This document shows positions 50,281 to 58,500 of a stretch of DNA of 64,000 nt, in pieces. The notes under the pieces are model-generated. The model made no database searches. It saw only the letters and a list, made by a program, of their open reading frames with translations, and was not told where the DNA came from. The position numbers were made by a program, and so were the translations under genes. Source of the DNA: Mycolicibacterium sp. (GTDB lineage: Bacteria > Actinomycetota > Actinomycetes > Mycobacteriales > Mycobacteriaceae); the NCBI RefSeq assembly GCF_016462545.1, contig NZ_JAEMTA010000017.1, positions 31,488 through 95,487 on the forward strand, read 5' to 3'. Position 1 is the first letter of the stretch; every line of letters starts with the position of its first letter.

Positions 50281-51147
50281 GTGCCGGAACTACCCGAGGT
50301 CGAAGCCCTTGCCGACCACCTCCGCCGTCACGCCGTGGGACTGACCGTGGGACGCGTCGACGTCGCCGCGCTGTCGGTCCTCAAGACCTTCGACCCGCCT
50401 CCCACCGCGATGCACGGCCAGACCGTGACCGGCGCCAACCGCTGGGGCAAGTACCTCGGCCTGCAGGCCGGGGATCTGCACTTGATCACGCATCTGTCCA
50501 GGGCGGGCTGGCTGCGATGGTCGGACAAGCTGTCGGCGGTGCCGCTGCGGCCGGGGGGCAAGAGTCCGATCGCCCTGCGCGTGCATCTCGGCACGCCGGG
50601 TGACGGGGCCGGCTTCGATCTCACCGAGGCCGGTACCCAAAAGCGTCTCGCCGTGTGGCTGGTCGACGATCCGATGAAGGTGCCGCAGATCGCGAGTCTC
50701 GGACCGGACGCACTGTCCCTGGGACCCGAGGACCTGGCGGCCGTGCTCGCGGGGAACACCGGTCGGATCAAGGGCGTCATCACCGACCAGAAGGTGATCG
50801 CGGGGATCGGCAACGCCTATAGCGACGAGATCCTGCACGTCGCGAAGCTCTCGCCGTTCGCGACGGCGAGCAAGCTCACCGACGCCCAGCTCGCCGACCT
50901 GCACGACGCGATGATCTCCGTGCTCACCGATGCGGTGTCGCGCTCGGTAGGCCAGGGTGCCGCAACCCTCAAGGGCGAGAAGCGCTCCGGGTTGAGGGTG
51001 CACGCCCGCACCGGTCTTCCGTGCCCCGTGTGCGGTGACACGGTCCGGGAGGTGTCGTTCGTCGACAAGTCGTTCCAGTACTGCCCGACATGTCAGACCG
51101 GGGGCAAGACCCTGGCGGATCGGCGGATGTCCAAGCTGCTCAAGTAG
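50281..51147 (+). CDS. Fpg/Nei-family DNA glycosylase
   Basis: The 288-residue base-excision glycosylase begins PELPEVEAL after the initiator Met, so Pro2 (Schiff-base nucleophile) and Glu3 are in place. This sets the start at GTG 50281 rather than TTG 50278. It further has ANRWGKYLGL with a likely Lys, IAGIGNAYSDEILHVAKLSPFA (helix-two-turn-helix), and a zinc finger CPVCGDTVREVSFVDKSFQYC with PTC. It appears complete and active. Its position before the SDR and pgi matches M. tuberculosis Rv0944, which I remember as shorter. Confidence 0.9.
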   Translation: MPELPEVEALADHLRRHAVGLTVGRVDVAALSVLKTFDPPPTAMHGQTVTGANRWGKYLGLQAGDLHLITHLSRAGWLRWSDKLSAVPLRPGGKSPIALRVHLGTPGDGAGFDLTEAGTQKRLAVWLVDDPMKVPQIASLGPDALSLGPEDLAAVLAGNTGRIKGVITDQKVIAGIGNAYSDEILHVAKLSPFATASKLTDAQLADLHDAMISVLTDAVSRSVGQGAATLKGEKRSGLRVHARTGLPCPVCGDTVREVSFVDKSFQYCPTCQTGGKTLADRRMSKLLK

Positions 51148-51187
51148 CTAGAGGCTTGCCACCCGACCGGTTGGTTAGGCTTCCCGG

Positions 51188-51937
51188 ATGACTCGCCAAA
51201 AGATCCTCATCACCGGCGCCAGCTCGGGCCTCGGCGCCGGCATGGCCCGCCAGTTCGCCGCCAAGGGGCGTGACCTGGCGCTGTGCGCGCGTCGCACCGA
51301 CAACCTCGACGAGCTCAAGGCCGAGCTGACCGGCCGGCACCCCGGCATCACCGTGGCCGTCGCCGCACTCGACGTCAACGACCACGAGGCCGTTCCCAAG
51401 GTGTTCGCCGAGTTGAGCGATGAGCTGGGTGGCCTCGACTGCGTGATCGTCAACGCCGGCATCGGCAAGGGCTACCCGCTCGGTGGGGGCAAGCTCTGGG
51501 CCAACAAGGCGACCATCGAGACCAATCTCGTTGCGGCACTGGTGCAGATCGAAACTGCACTGGAGATGTTCACGGCCTCCGGCTCAGGCCACCTGGTGCT
51601 GGTGTCCTCGGTGCTCGGCAACGTCGGCGTGCCCGGGCACAAGGCGGCCTACGCCGCGAGCAAGGCCGGCGTCACGTCGCTGGGCGAGTCGCTGCGCGCC
51701 GAGTATCGATCGGGGCCGATCAAGGTCACGGTGCTCGAGCCCGGCTACATCGAATCCGAGATGACGGCGAAGTCGAACTCCACGCTCCTCATGGTGGACA
51801 ACGAGACCGGCGTCAAGGCGATGGTCGATGCGATCGAGAAGGAGAAGGGTCGCGCCGTCGTGCCGGGCTGGCCGTGGTGGCCGCTGGTCGAGGTGATGAA
51901 GGTGTTGCCGCCGCGATTCACCAAATACTTCGCCTAA
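51188..51937 (+). CDS. Short-chain dehydrogenase/reductase (Rv0945 type)
   Basis: The 249-residue SDR has ILITGASSGLGAGMARQFA, NAGIG, LVSSVLGNVG with the active-site Ser, YAASKAG with Tyr and Lys, and VLEPGYIESEM. The C-terminus carries a hydrophobic tail (WPWWPLVEVMKVLPPRF), as in SDRs of the DltE/YqjQ type. The substrate is unknown. It starts 40 nt after the glycosylase and is probably co-transcribed. Confidence 0.88.
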   Translation: MTRQKILITGASSGLGAGMARQFAAKGRDLALCARRTDNLDELKAELTGRHPGITVAVAALDVNDHEAVPKVFAELSDELGGLDCVIVNAGIGKGYPLGGGKLWANKATIETNLVAALVQIETALEMFTASGSGHLVLVSSVLGNVGVPGHKAAYAASKAGVTSLGESLRAEYRSGPIKVTVLEPGYIESEMTAKSNSTLLMVDNETGVKAMVDAIEKEKGRAVVPGWPWWPLVEVMKVLPPRFTKYFA

Positions 51938-51954
51938 CACCCCGGCCCCCATCG

Positions 51955-53622
51955 CTACGATGCCCGGCCGCGCTCCTCGCGGTAGTGACGCACCAGTGCA
52001 TCGGTCGAGCTGTCGGACTGCTCGGCGGGTGCCGCGTCGTCGACCAGGACTGGCAACAGTGAATTCGCCTGTGTCTTACCGAGTTCCACGCCCCACTGGT
52101 CGAACGAGTCGATACCCCAGATGACACCTTCGGTGAAGACCTGGTGTTCGTAGAGCGCGATCAGCTGACCCACCACCGACGGTGTCAGCTTGGTCGCCAG
52201 GATCGACGTGCTCGGCCGGTTGCCCGGCATCACCTTGTGCGGGACGACGTCTTCCTTGGTGCCCTCCTCGGCGATCTCCTCGGCGGTCTTGCCGAAGGCG
52301 AGCACCTTGGTCTGGGCGAAGAAGTTGCTCATCAGCAGGTCGTGCATGCTGCCGGTGCCGTCGCGCGTGGGAAGGTCGTCGGTGGGTTGCGAGAACCCGA
52401 TGAAGTCCGCGGGGATCAGCCTGGTGCCCTGGTGGAGAAGCTGATAGAAGGCGTGCTGACCGTTCGTTCCCGGCTCGCCCCAATAGATTTCACCCGTATT
52501 GGTAGCCACCGGTGTGCCGTCACGCCGAACCGACTTGCCGTTGGACTCCATGGTCAACTGCTGCAGATACGCCGCGAACCGGGCAAGGTCGTTGGAGTAC
52601 GGCAGTACCGCGCGCGCCTGCGCGTCGAAGAAATCGTTGTACCAGAGACCGATGAGACCAAGCAGCACAGGCGCATTGGACTCCAGAGGGGTGGTGCGGA
52701 AGTGCTCGTCGACGATGTGGAAGCCGGCCAGGAATTCGGCGAACCGCTCCTTGCCGATCACCGCCATCACCGACAGCCCGATCGCCGAATCCACCGAGTA
52801 GCGGCCGCCGACCCAATCCCAGAAGCCGAACATGTTGTCGGTGTCGATGCCGAATTCGTCGACCAGCTCTTCGTTCGTGGAGACCGCGACGAAGTGCTTC
52901 GACACCGCGTCCTGCCCTAGGGCCTCGGTGAGCCAGCGCCGGGCGGCCGTCGCATTGGTCAGCGTCTCGAGGGTCGAGAAGGTCTTCGACGCGACGATGA
53001 ACAGCGTCGTGGCCGGGTCCAGTCCATCGAGCTTGGCCACCAGGTCGGCCGGGTCGACGTTGGAGACGAAGCGCGCCGTGATGCCCGCATCGGCATAGTG
53101 GCGCAATGCCTGGTACACCATCACCGGGCCCAGGTCGGAGCCGCCGATGCCGATGTTGACGACGGTCCTGATGCGCTCCCCGGTGGCACCCGTCCACTCG
53201 CCGCTGCGGAGCTTGTCGGTGAAGGCACCCATCGAGTCCAGCACCTCGTGGACGTCGGCGACGACGTCTTGGCCGTCGACCTCGAGCTCCGCTCCCCGGG
53301 GCAGCCGCAGCGCCGTGTGCAGCACCGCGCGGTCCTCCGAGGTGTTGATGTGCTCGCCGGCGAACATCGCATCCCGGCGACCCTCGAGATCTACCGTGCG
53401 CGCCAGGTCGATGAGCAACGCCAGCGTCTCCCGCGTCACCCGGTGCTTGCTGTAGTCGACGTAGAGATCGCCGACGCTCAGCACGAGTTCGCGGCCGCGC
53501 ATGGGGTCCTCGTCGAAGAGTTCGCGAAGGTGCTTACCGGCGATCTCGTCGTGGTGGCGGAGCAAGGCGTTCCACGCGGGAGTGGCCGTGATGTCGGGAA
53601 TCTCAACGGGTTGGGCTGACAT
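51955..53622 (-). CDS. pgi: Glucose-6-phosphate isomerase
   Basis: This 555-residue phosphoglucose isomerase interconverts glucose-6-P and fructose-6-P in glycolysis and gluconeogenesis. Visible motifs: [58 protein letters not shown] with the active-site region, [24 protein letters not shown], and [14 protein letters not shown] near the C-terminus. Length matches other mycobacteria. It would also feed on fructose-6-P from the polyol module. It converges on the SDR gene. Confidence 0.97.
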   Translation of the reverse strand: MSAQPVEIPDITATPAWNALLRHHDEIAGKHLRELFDEDPMRGRELVLSVGDLYVDYSKHRVTRETLALLIDLARTVDLEGRRDAMFAGEHINTSEDRAVLHTALRLPRGAELEVDGQDVVADVHEVLDSMGAFTDKLRSGEWTGATGERIRTVVNIGIGGSDLGPVMVYQALRHYADAGITARFVSNVDPADLVAKLDGLDPATTLFIVASKTFSTLETLTNATAARRWLTEALGQDAVSKHFVAVSTNEELVDEFGIDTDNMFGFWDWVGGRYSVDSAIGLSVMAVIGKERFAEFLAGFHIVDEHFRTTPLESNAPVLLGLIGLWYNDFFDAQARAVLPYSNDLARFAAYLQQLTMESNGKSVRRDGTPVATNTGEIYWGEPGTNGQHAFYQLLHQGTRLIPADFIGFSQPTDDLPTRDGTGSMHDLLMSNFFAQTKVLAFGKTAEEIAEEGTKEDVVPHKVMPGNRPSTSILATKLTPSVVGQLIALYEHQVFTEGVIWGIDSFDQWGVELGKTQANSLLPVLVDDAAPAEQSDSSTDALVRHYREERGRAS

Positions 53623-53671
53623 ATCTCGACCCTAGTGCGGGGACGCTTTCGAAGGTGTAAATGATGGACGT

Positions 53672-55120
53672 ATGGACATCAAAGAGCTCCTTTCCACCGT
53701 CCCCACCGGTCTCTGGATCGGCGGTGAGGAGCGCGCCGCGTCGTCGACGTTCGACGTGCTCAATCCCGCCACCGACGAGGTGTTGATCGCCATCTCCGAT
53801 GCCACCCCCGCGGACGGTATCGCCGCGCTGGATGCGGCTTCCGCAGTGCAGAAGGAGTGGGCCGCAACGCCACCGCGCGAGCGTGGCGAGATCCTGCGTT
53901 CGGTGTTCGAGGCGATCACCGCCCGCGCCGAGGAATTCGCGACGCTGATGACCCTCGAGATGGGCAAGGTCTATGCCGAGAGCATGGGCGAGGTCAAGTA
54001 CGGCTCCGAGTTCTTCCGGTGGTTCGCCGAGGAGGCCGTGCGCATCGGCGGTCGTTACACCAAGAGTCCGGCGGGCACCGGCCGCATCATCGTCACCAAG
54101 TCGGCGGTGGGTCCGTGTCTGGCGATCACGCCGTGGAACTTCCCGCTGGCGATGGGCACCCGCAAGATCGGTCCCGCGATGGCGGCCGGCTGCACGATGG
54201 TCATCAAGCCCGCCCAGGAGACGCCGCTGACGATGCTGCTGCTGGCCAAGCTGATGGACGAGGCCGGTCTGCCCAAGGGTGTGCTGTCGATCCTGCCGAC
54301 GAGCAAGCCCGGTGACCTGACCACGGCCCTCATCGACGACGGCCGCCTGCGCAAGCTGACCTTCACGGGGTCGACCGGCGTCGGCAAGGCACTGGCCAAG
54401 CAGAGTTCGGACAAGCTGCTGCGGCTGTCGTTGGAGTTGGGTGGCAACGCGCCGTTCATCGTGTTCGACGACGCCGACGTGGATGCGGCCGTCGACGGTG
54501 CGCTGCTGGCGAAGATGCGCAATGGTGGCGAAGCCTGCACGGCGTCGAACCGCTTCCACGTCGCCAACGCGGTGCGCGCCGAGTTCACCGAGAAGCTCGT
54601 CAAGCGGATGAGCGAGTTCAGGTTGGGCAACGGACTGGACGAGACGTCGACCCTGGGCCCGCTGGTCAACGCCAAGCAGGTCGCCACCGTCGAGGATCTG
54701 GTGTCCGATGCGGTGGCCAAGGGTGCGACCGTGGCCGTCGGCGGTGTCGCACCCGAGGGACCGGGTCACTTCTACCCGGCGACGGTGCTGGCCGACGTCC
54801 CCGCCGAGGCGCGCATCTTCAAGGAGGAGGTCTTCGGGCCCGTCGCGCCCGTGATCGGGTTCGACACCGAGGAGGAGGGCATCGCCGCGGCCAACGACAC
54901 CCAGTACGGGCTGGCCGCCTACATCTACACCCAGGGACTCGATCGTGCGCTGCGGGTGGCAGAGGCGATCGAGGCGGGCATGGTCGGCGTCAACCGCGGC
55001 GTGATCTCCGATCCGGCCGCGCCCTTCGGTGGGGTCAAGGAATCCGGGTTCGGTCGCGAGGGCGGATCCGAGGGGATCGAGGAGTACCTCGACACGAAGT
55101 ACATCGCCTTGACGAACTGA
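53672..55120 (+). CDS. gabD: NAD(P)+-dependent succinate-semialdehyde dehydrogenase
   Basis: The 482-residue aldehyde dehydrogenase has ITPWNFPLAMGTRKIGPAMAAGCTMVIKPA (cofactor and substrate sites), LTFTGSTGVGKAL, SLELGGNAPFIVFDDADVDAAV with catalytic Glu, and GEACTASNRFHVA with the catalytic Cys. The pattern EEVFGPVAPV and NRGVISDPAAPFGGVKESGFGREGG is typical of GabD-type enzymes. It probably links GABA or the alternative oxoglutarate route to succinate; close relatives accept other semialdehydes. It is divergent from pgi. Confidence 0.88.
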   Translation: MDIKELLSTVPTGLWIGGEERAASSTFDVLNPATDEVLIAISDATPADGIAALDAASAVQKEWAATPPRERGEILRSVFEAITARAEEFATLMTLEMGKVYAESMGEVKYGSEFFRWFAEEAVRIGGRYTKSPAGTGRIIVTKSAVGPCLAITPWNFPLAMGTRKIGPAMAAGCTMVIKPAQETPLTMLLLAKLMDEAGLPKGVLSILPTSKPGDLTTALIDDGRLRKLTFTGSTGVGKALAKQSSDKLLRLSLELGGNAPFIVFDDADVDAAVDGALLAKMRNGGEACTASNRFHVANAVRAEFTEKLVKRMSEFRLGNGLDETSTLGPLVNAKQVATVEDLVSDAVAKGATVAVGGVAPEGPGHFYPATVLADVPAEARIFKEEVFGPVAPVIGFDTEEEGIAAANDTQYGLAAYIYTQGLDRALRVAEAIEAGMVGVNRGVISDPAAPFGGVKESGFGREGGSEGIEEYLDTKYIALTN

Positions 55121-55139
55121 CGTCGCAGCTTGCTATCAG

Positions 55140-55174
55140 GATGCGGGCGGTGGTTTGCCAACGCCGCCCGCATC
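55140..55174 (+). terminator. Strong hairpin after gabD
   Basis: GATGCGGGCGG (55140-55150) and CCGCCCGCATC (55164-55174) form a perfect 11-bp GC-rich stem with a 13-nt loop, 19 nt after the gabD stop. It is followed by TTCATGCTGT, with no T-tract. It is a probable intrinsic terminator. Confidence 0.7.
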
Positions 55175-55417
55175 TTCATGCTGTGAGCCGTCTGTGGAGG
55201 CTGACGGTGAATTCGGGACATTTCATCAATCGCAATTAATAGCTGTACCAACGCGAAGTCACTTACAGCGAATTGCCTAGTGCCACTTCCGAAAAGCCAT
55301 TCATAATTGTCGTAATACAATGGCACGGACATTTTGTCGGTAATTCCGTCGTTAACCCCTGCGATCTTGAAAATGCGACCGTATGCTCGCACGATCAATC
55401 GAGAGCGTGGGGGGCAA
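55175..55417. other. AT-richer intergenic leader before the methyltransferase island
   Basis: This stretch is clearly poorer in G+C than the rest of the window (for example TTTCATCAATCGCAATTAAT and TTCATAATTGTCGTAATACA). I find no convincing gene; minus-strand frames here are shadows extending into gabD. Possible -10-like elements such as TAATACAAT occur near 55310, but the promoter cannot be fixed. The base composition suggests a transferred segment or an old insertion boundary. Confidence 0.5.
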
Positions 55418-56074
55418 ATGCGCACCTGGGGAAAACGCAACGATAAGGCGATCTACTATCGTGCGCCGCGGCCCGAAATGATGCCATTCGTACCCGACTC
55501 GGCGCGGTGCGTGTTGGAAGTGGGTTGCGCCGAGGGCACGTTCGGCGCCGCGCTGAAGCAGCGCGCAGGCGCCGAGGTGTGGGGCATCGAGTTCAATCCC
55601 GAGGTTGCTCACCGGGCGACCACCTCGATCGACCGCGTGCTGATCGGCGACGTGGACGAGCAGGCCGCAGCGCTGCCCGACGGGTATTTCGACGTCATCG
55701 TCTGCAACGACGTGCTCGAGCATCTCCAGAACCCAGGCGACTCGCTGGCCAAGCTTCGGCACAAGCTGAAGCCGGGTGGGGTAGTGGTCGCCTCGATTCC
55801 CAACATTCGTTATTTCCCGGCGCTGCGCGAGATCATCGTCAAGAAGGATTTCCCAGCCGAAGACGCGGGCATCTTCGATCGAACTCATCTCCGATTCTTC
55901 ACCCGTAAGAGCATGGTCAGGATGTTCACGGATGCCGGCTTCACCATGCAGCGCATGAAAGGCATCAACACCCGGGTGAAGCCATGGGGATTACTGGTGA
56001 CAGTGCTCAGTCTGGGCTATTTCGCCGACGGCTTTCACATGCAATATGCGTGTGTGGCCTCGCCGACGATCTAG
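55418..56074 (+). CDS. Class I SAM-dependent methyltransferase
   Basis: The 218-residue protein has the SAM-binding motif I ARCVLEVGCAEGTFGAALKQ near 30, GIEFNPEVAHRATTS, and VIVCNDVLEHLQNPGDSLAKLRHKLKPGGVVVASIPN, then FDRTHLRFFTRKSMVRMFTDAGF, all typical of the Methyltransf_11/23 group acting on sugars or lipids. ATG 55418 follows GGGGGGC at the right spacing; an upstream frame from 55334 is less likely. It opens a three-gene accessory set with a GT2 and another methyltransferase. Confidence 0.85.
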   Translation: MRTWGKRNDKAIYYRAPRPEMMPFVPDSARCVLEVGCAEGTFGAALKQRAGAEVWGIEFNPEVAHRATTSIDRVLIGDVDEQAAALPDGYFDVIVCNDVLEHLQNPGDSLAKLRHKLKPGGVVVASIPNIRYFPALREIIVKKDFPAEDAGIFDRTHLRFFTRKSMVRMFTDAGFTMQRMKGINTRVKPWGLLVTVLSLGYFADGFHMQYACVASPTI

Positions 56075-56124
56075 GAATTGGTGGGCTCCGGCGTCGAAGC
56101 GACCCGGTAGGGGGCAGGGTGTCT

Positions 56125-57102
56125 ATGGATCGTGACCAGGATGGCGTCGTCGGGCAGACGATGCCGGTCGTCTCGGTGTGCATCCCGATGTACAACAACG
56201 CCTCGACGGTAACCCGGTGCCTGGACACCGTCCTGGCGCAGGAGGGTGTCGACTTCGAGGTGCTCGTCGTCGACGACGACTCCACCGACGACAGCGCCAC
56301 GATCGTCGCAGCGGCACTGCGGCCATCGGATCGACTGATCAGGAATCGGACCCGACTCGGTCTGGTCGGCAATCACAACAAGTGCCTTCAGCTGGCGCTC
56401 GGCACCTACATACAGTTCGTGCACGCCGACGACTGGCTTCTCCCCGGAGCGCTGCGCACGCTCGCCACGGAGATGGACGAGTCACACGCCGCGATGGCCT
56501 TCGCGCCGCGGCAGATAGTCACCGACGACACGGATTTCCTGCGTAGGTACGGCCAGCTTCACACCCACTTCAGGAACCTCCACAGCCGGAACGACGGGCT
56601 CGCTCTGGTGAAGCAGATGACCTTCCACGGTGTGCACCACAACTGGATCGGCGAACCGACGTGCGTGATGTTTCAGCGCCAGCTCGCTCTCGACGCGGGA
56701 AGTTTCCGCGACGACATCTATCAACTGCTCGACCTGGACCTGTGGCTTCGGTTGATGCTGAGGGGTCCGGTGAGCTTCCTTCCGCGCGAACTGTCCGCGC
56801 GCTGTCACACGACCGCCACGGAGTCCGTGCGGAACAAGGCGATCCGGCGTGACTGGCTCGACCAGATGCGTGTCATCGCCTCGATGGTCGTGGATACCGC
56901 CGCGCCGCCGCGCGTTCGGCTTCTGAGCCTGATGTGGTGGTTCCTCATTTGGCCGAGAGTGGGGCTCGAGGGTGTCGCATTCGGCCCGCAGCGCTACGAA
57001 CACCTGAAGGTCTCGGCGGCGGCGCCGTTCACCGAGTTCGCCCGCGCACGGCGCGTGCTGTGCGCCGAGCATGACGTTGCGGCGGTGCCGACCCCGTCCT
57101 GA
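56125..57102 (+). CDS. Glycosyltransferase family 2 protein
   Basis: The 325-residue GT-A glycosyltransferase has PVVSVCIPMYNNASTVTRCLDTVLAQEG, VLVVDDDSTDDS, the DxD-like YIQFVHADDWLLPGAL near 100, and a downstream hydrophobic LLSLMWWFLIWPRVGL that may bind the membrane. Donor and acceptor are unknown; it probably acts on an envelope glycolipid together with the flanking methyltransferases. ATG 56125 has AGGG 5 nt upstream; GTG 56119 is an alternative. Confidence 0.84.
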   Translation: MDRDQDGVVGQTMPVVSVCIPMYNNASTVTRCLDTVLAQEGVDFEVLVVDDDSTDDSATIVAAALRPSDRLIRNRTRLGLVGNHNKCLQLALGTYIQFVHADDWLLPGALRTLATEMDESHAAMAFAPRQIVTDDTDFLRRYGQLHTHFRNLHSRNDGLALVKQMTFHGVHHNWIGEPTCVMFQRQLALDAGSFRDDIYQLLDLDLWLRLMLRGPVSFLPRELSARCHTTATESVRNKAIRRDWLDQMRVIASMVVDTAAPPRVRLLSLMWWFLIWPRVGLEGVAFGPQRYEHLKVSAAAPFTEFARARRVLCAEHDVAAVPTPS

Positions 57103-57118
57103 TCGGCGCCGCGGCCGT

Positions 57119-57934
57119 TCACTTGTAGATCGTGCGAGGCGGTACTCGTCGCCCGTTGGCGCGATACACCAGCGCGATGGAATCGTGGAACTCGATCTTG
57201 TCTAGCACGGTGGTCGCGAAGGGCACCTTGAACGACCGCTGGCGTTCGGGGCCGTCGGTCCGGAAGTCCGACTCGGAGTCGTACGACTGGTAGTGCGCGT
57301 GCATCGCATCGGTCAGCCAGCGGGTGAAGTCGGCGAAAGTCGTTGGGACATCGCGCCATCCGGTCCAGTAGTTCGCATGGAGGTCCTCGACGAGATACAG
57401 GCCGCCGTCGGCAAGGGCGTTGGGGAAGAGATAACGGAAGGTGTCGATGATGTGGGACGCCAGGTGGCTGCCGTCATCCAGAATCACATCGAAGGGACCG
57501 AGTTCGTCGACCACCCTTCGGAGGAAGTCGACGTCCTGCTGGCCGCCGACGCGGACGTGGATGCCGCGGGCTGGGTCGTCGAACCGCGCGGTGGCCGGAT
57601 CGATGTCGATGCCGACGATCACCGAATCGGGATGCAGGTAGCGTCGCCACATCTGCAACGAGCCGCCGTGGAACACGCCGATCTCCAACATCCGGATCGG
57701 TCGCGATCGAAATGGCGTGAGCGCCGACTCGTAGATGGGTAGGTAGTGCGCCCACTTGTGGACGTCGGTGGCCTCGGCGAATATCGCCGCCAAGTCACCC
57801 TCCGGGATCGGTGGATCCGAGATGGGCCAGGTGACTTCGGCACCGAGATCCGGGCCGAGCGCGCGGCGCATGCGCCGACGCCGGAGGTAGGGGTAGCGTC
57901 CCCGCTGGAGCAGTCGGCGCACCTTCGGGAACAT
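57119..57934 (-). CDS. Class I methyltransferase (CmcI/TylF-like sugar O-methyltransferase)
   Basis: The 271-residue protein has a basic N-terminus (MFPKVRRLLQRGRYPYLRRRRMRRAL), DVHKWAHYLPIYESALTPFR, the SAM motif IRMLEIGVFHGGSLQMWRRY near 80, VIVGIDIDP, and the metal-site-like FDVILDDGSHLASHIIDTFRYLFP. These fit Methyltransf_24/CmcI or macrocin O-methyltransferase relatives that methylate sugars. It converges on the GT2 gene with 16 nt between. Its target is probably the same glycan, by inference. Confidence 0.82.
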   Translation of the reverse strand: MFPKVRRLLQRGRYPYLRRRRMRRALGPDLGAEVTWPISDPPIPEGDLAAIFAEATDVHKWAHYLPIYESALTPFRSRPIRMLEIGVFHGGSLQMWRRYLHPDSVIVGIDIDPATARFDDPARGIHVRVGGQQDVDFLRRVVDELGPFDVILDDGSHLASHIIDTFRYLFPNALADGGLYLVEDLHANYWTGWRDVPTTFADFTRWLTDAMHAHYQSYDSESDFRTDGPERQRSFKVPFATTVLDKIEFHDSIALVYRANGRRVPPRTIYK

Positions 57935-57993
57935 GCGGCGACGCTACGCGCTTACGAGATCGGAATCTCCGTAATAGACGTCGCGGTCAATTC

Positions 57994-58299
57994 TCAGTGG
58001 CCGAGGCGTCCGCGACCGAGGCGCAGCAGGATCATCGCGAGATCCTTGCCCTCGGGACCGAGCGCGCTGTACCGCTCGATGACCTTCATTTCGCGACTGT
58101 GCACCAGGCGGGTGCCGCCGGAGGCCATCCTGGCCTTGCCGATCATCTGCGATACCTCGGCGCGGCGCTGGACGGCGGCCAGGATCTCGGCGTCGAGCCG
58201 GTCGATCTCCAGTCGGAGGTCGTCGATGTCCGGTTCGTGGCCGGTTTCGATACTCATGGGTGACTCCGCTTCCTCGTCGTGTGGGTGATCTGGTCTCAT
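57994..58299 (-). CDS. Chorismate mutase (AroQ-delta, Rv0948c type)
   Basis: The 101-residue cytosolic enzyme converts chorismate to prephenate for Phe/Tyr. It is nearly the M. tuberculosis Rv0948c sequence I remember: IDDLRLEIDRLDAEILAAVQRRAEVS, then IGKARMASGGTRLVHSREMK, VIERYSALGPEGKDLAMILL and the C-terminal RLGRGRLGH. The C-terminal segment is needed for activation by the DAHP synthase AroG in that family. ATG 58299 matches the Rv0948c N-terminus (RP-x-x-PH). Confidence 0.95.
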   Translation of the reverse strand: MRPDHPHDEEAESPMSIETGHEPDIDDLRLEIDRLDAEILAAVQRRAEVSQMIGKARMASGGTRLVHSREMKVIERYSALGPEGKDLAMILLRLGRGRLGH

Positions 58300-58324
58300 C
58301 CGAATTCAGGCCTCACGACGAAAG

Positions 58325-58402
58325 AGAGCCCCGGATCCGGAAGCGGACCGCGGGGCTCTGGCGAAAGCAGCTAGACCACGGACACCGGCGGCCGGTATCC
58401 GT
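58325..58402. other. Double-hairpin structured spacer between chorismate mutase and uvrD1
   Basis: First hairpin: AGAGCCCCG (58325-58333) pairs perfectly with CGGGGCTCT (58351-58359), and inside it TCCG/CGGA pair around a GAAG loop. Second hairpin: 58378-58402 is a 25-nt near-perfect palindrome (ACGGA and TCCGT outside, ACCGGC and GCCGGT inside, one mismatch). Both lie in the divergent spacer, about 100-175 nt before uvrD1. They could form an sRNA, an attenuator or a terminator of a short transcript. I recognise no known RNA family. Confidence 0.5.
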
Positions 58403-58500
58403 AAAGAAATCGTCCCTGCTGATCGAGCACGGATCGAGTGTGCCACCAAGGGCCACGTCGGCGCAAAGTGTCTCTGGTCAGCGGTAAGTTTGACCTCGAT

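Noticed and set aside
54925..55440. 171-codon minus-strand frame in the gabD/methyltransferase spacer
   Set aside because: Half of it is antisense to gabD, and the AT-rich half shows no recognisable domain or ribosome-binding site.
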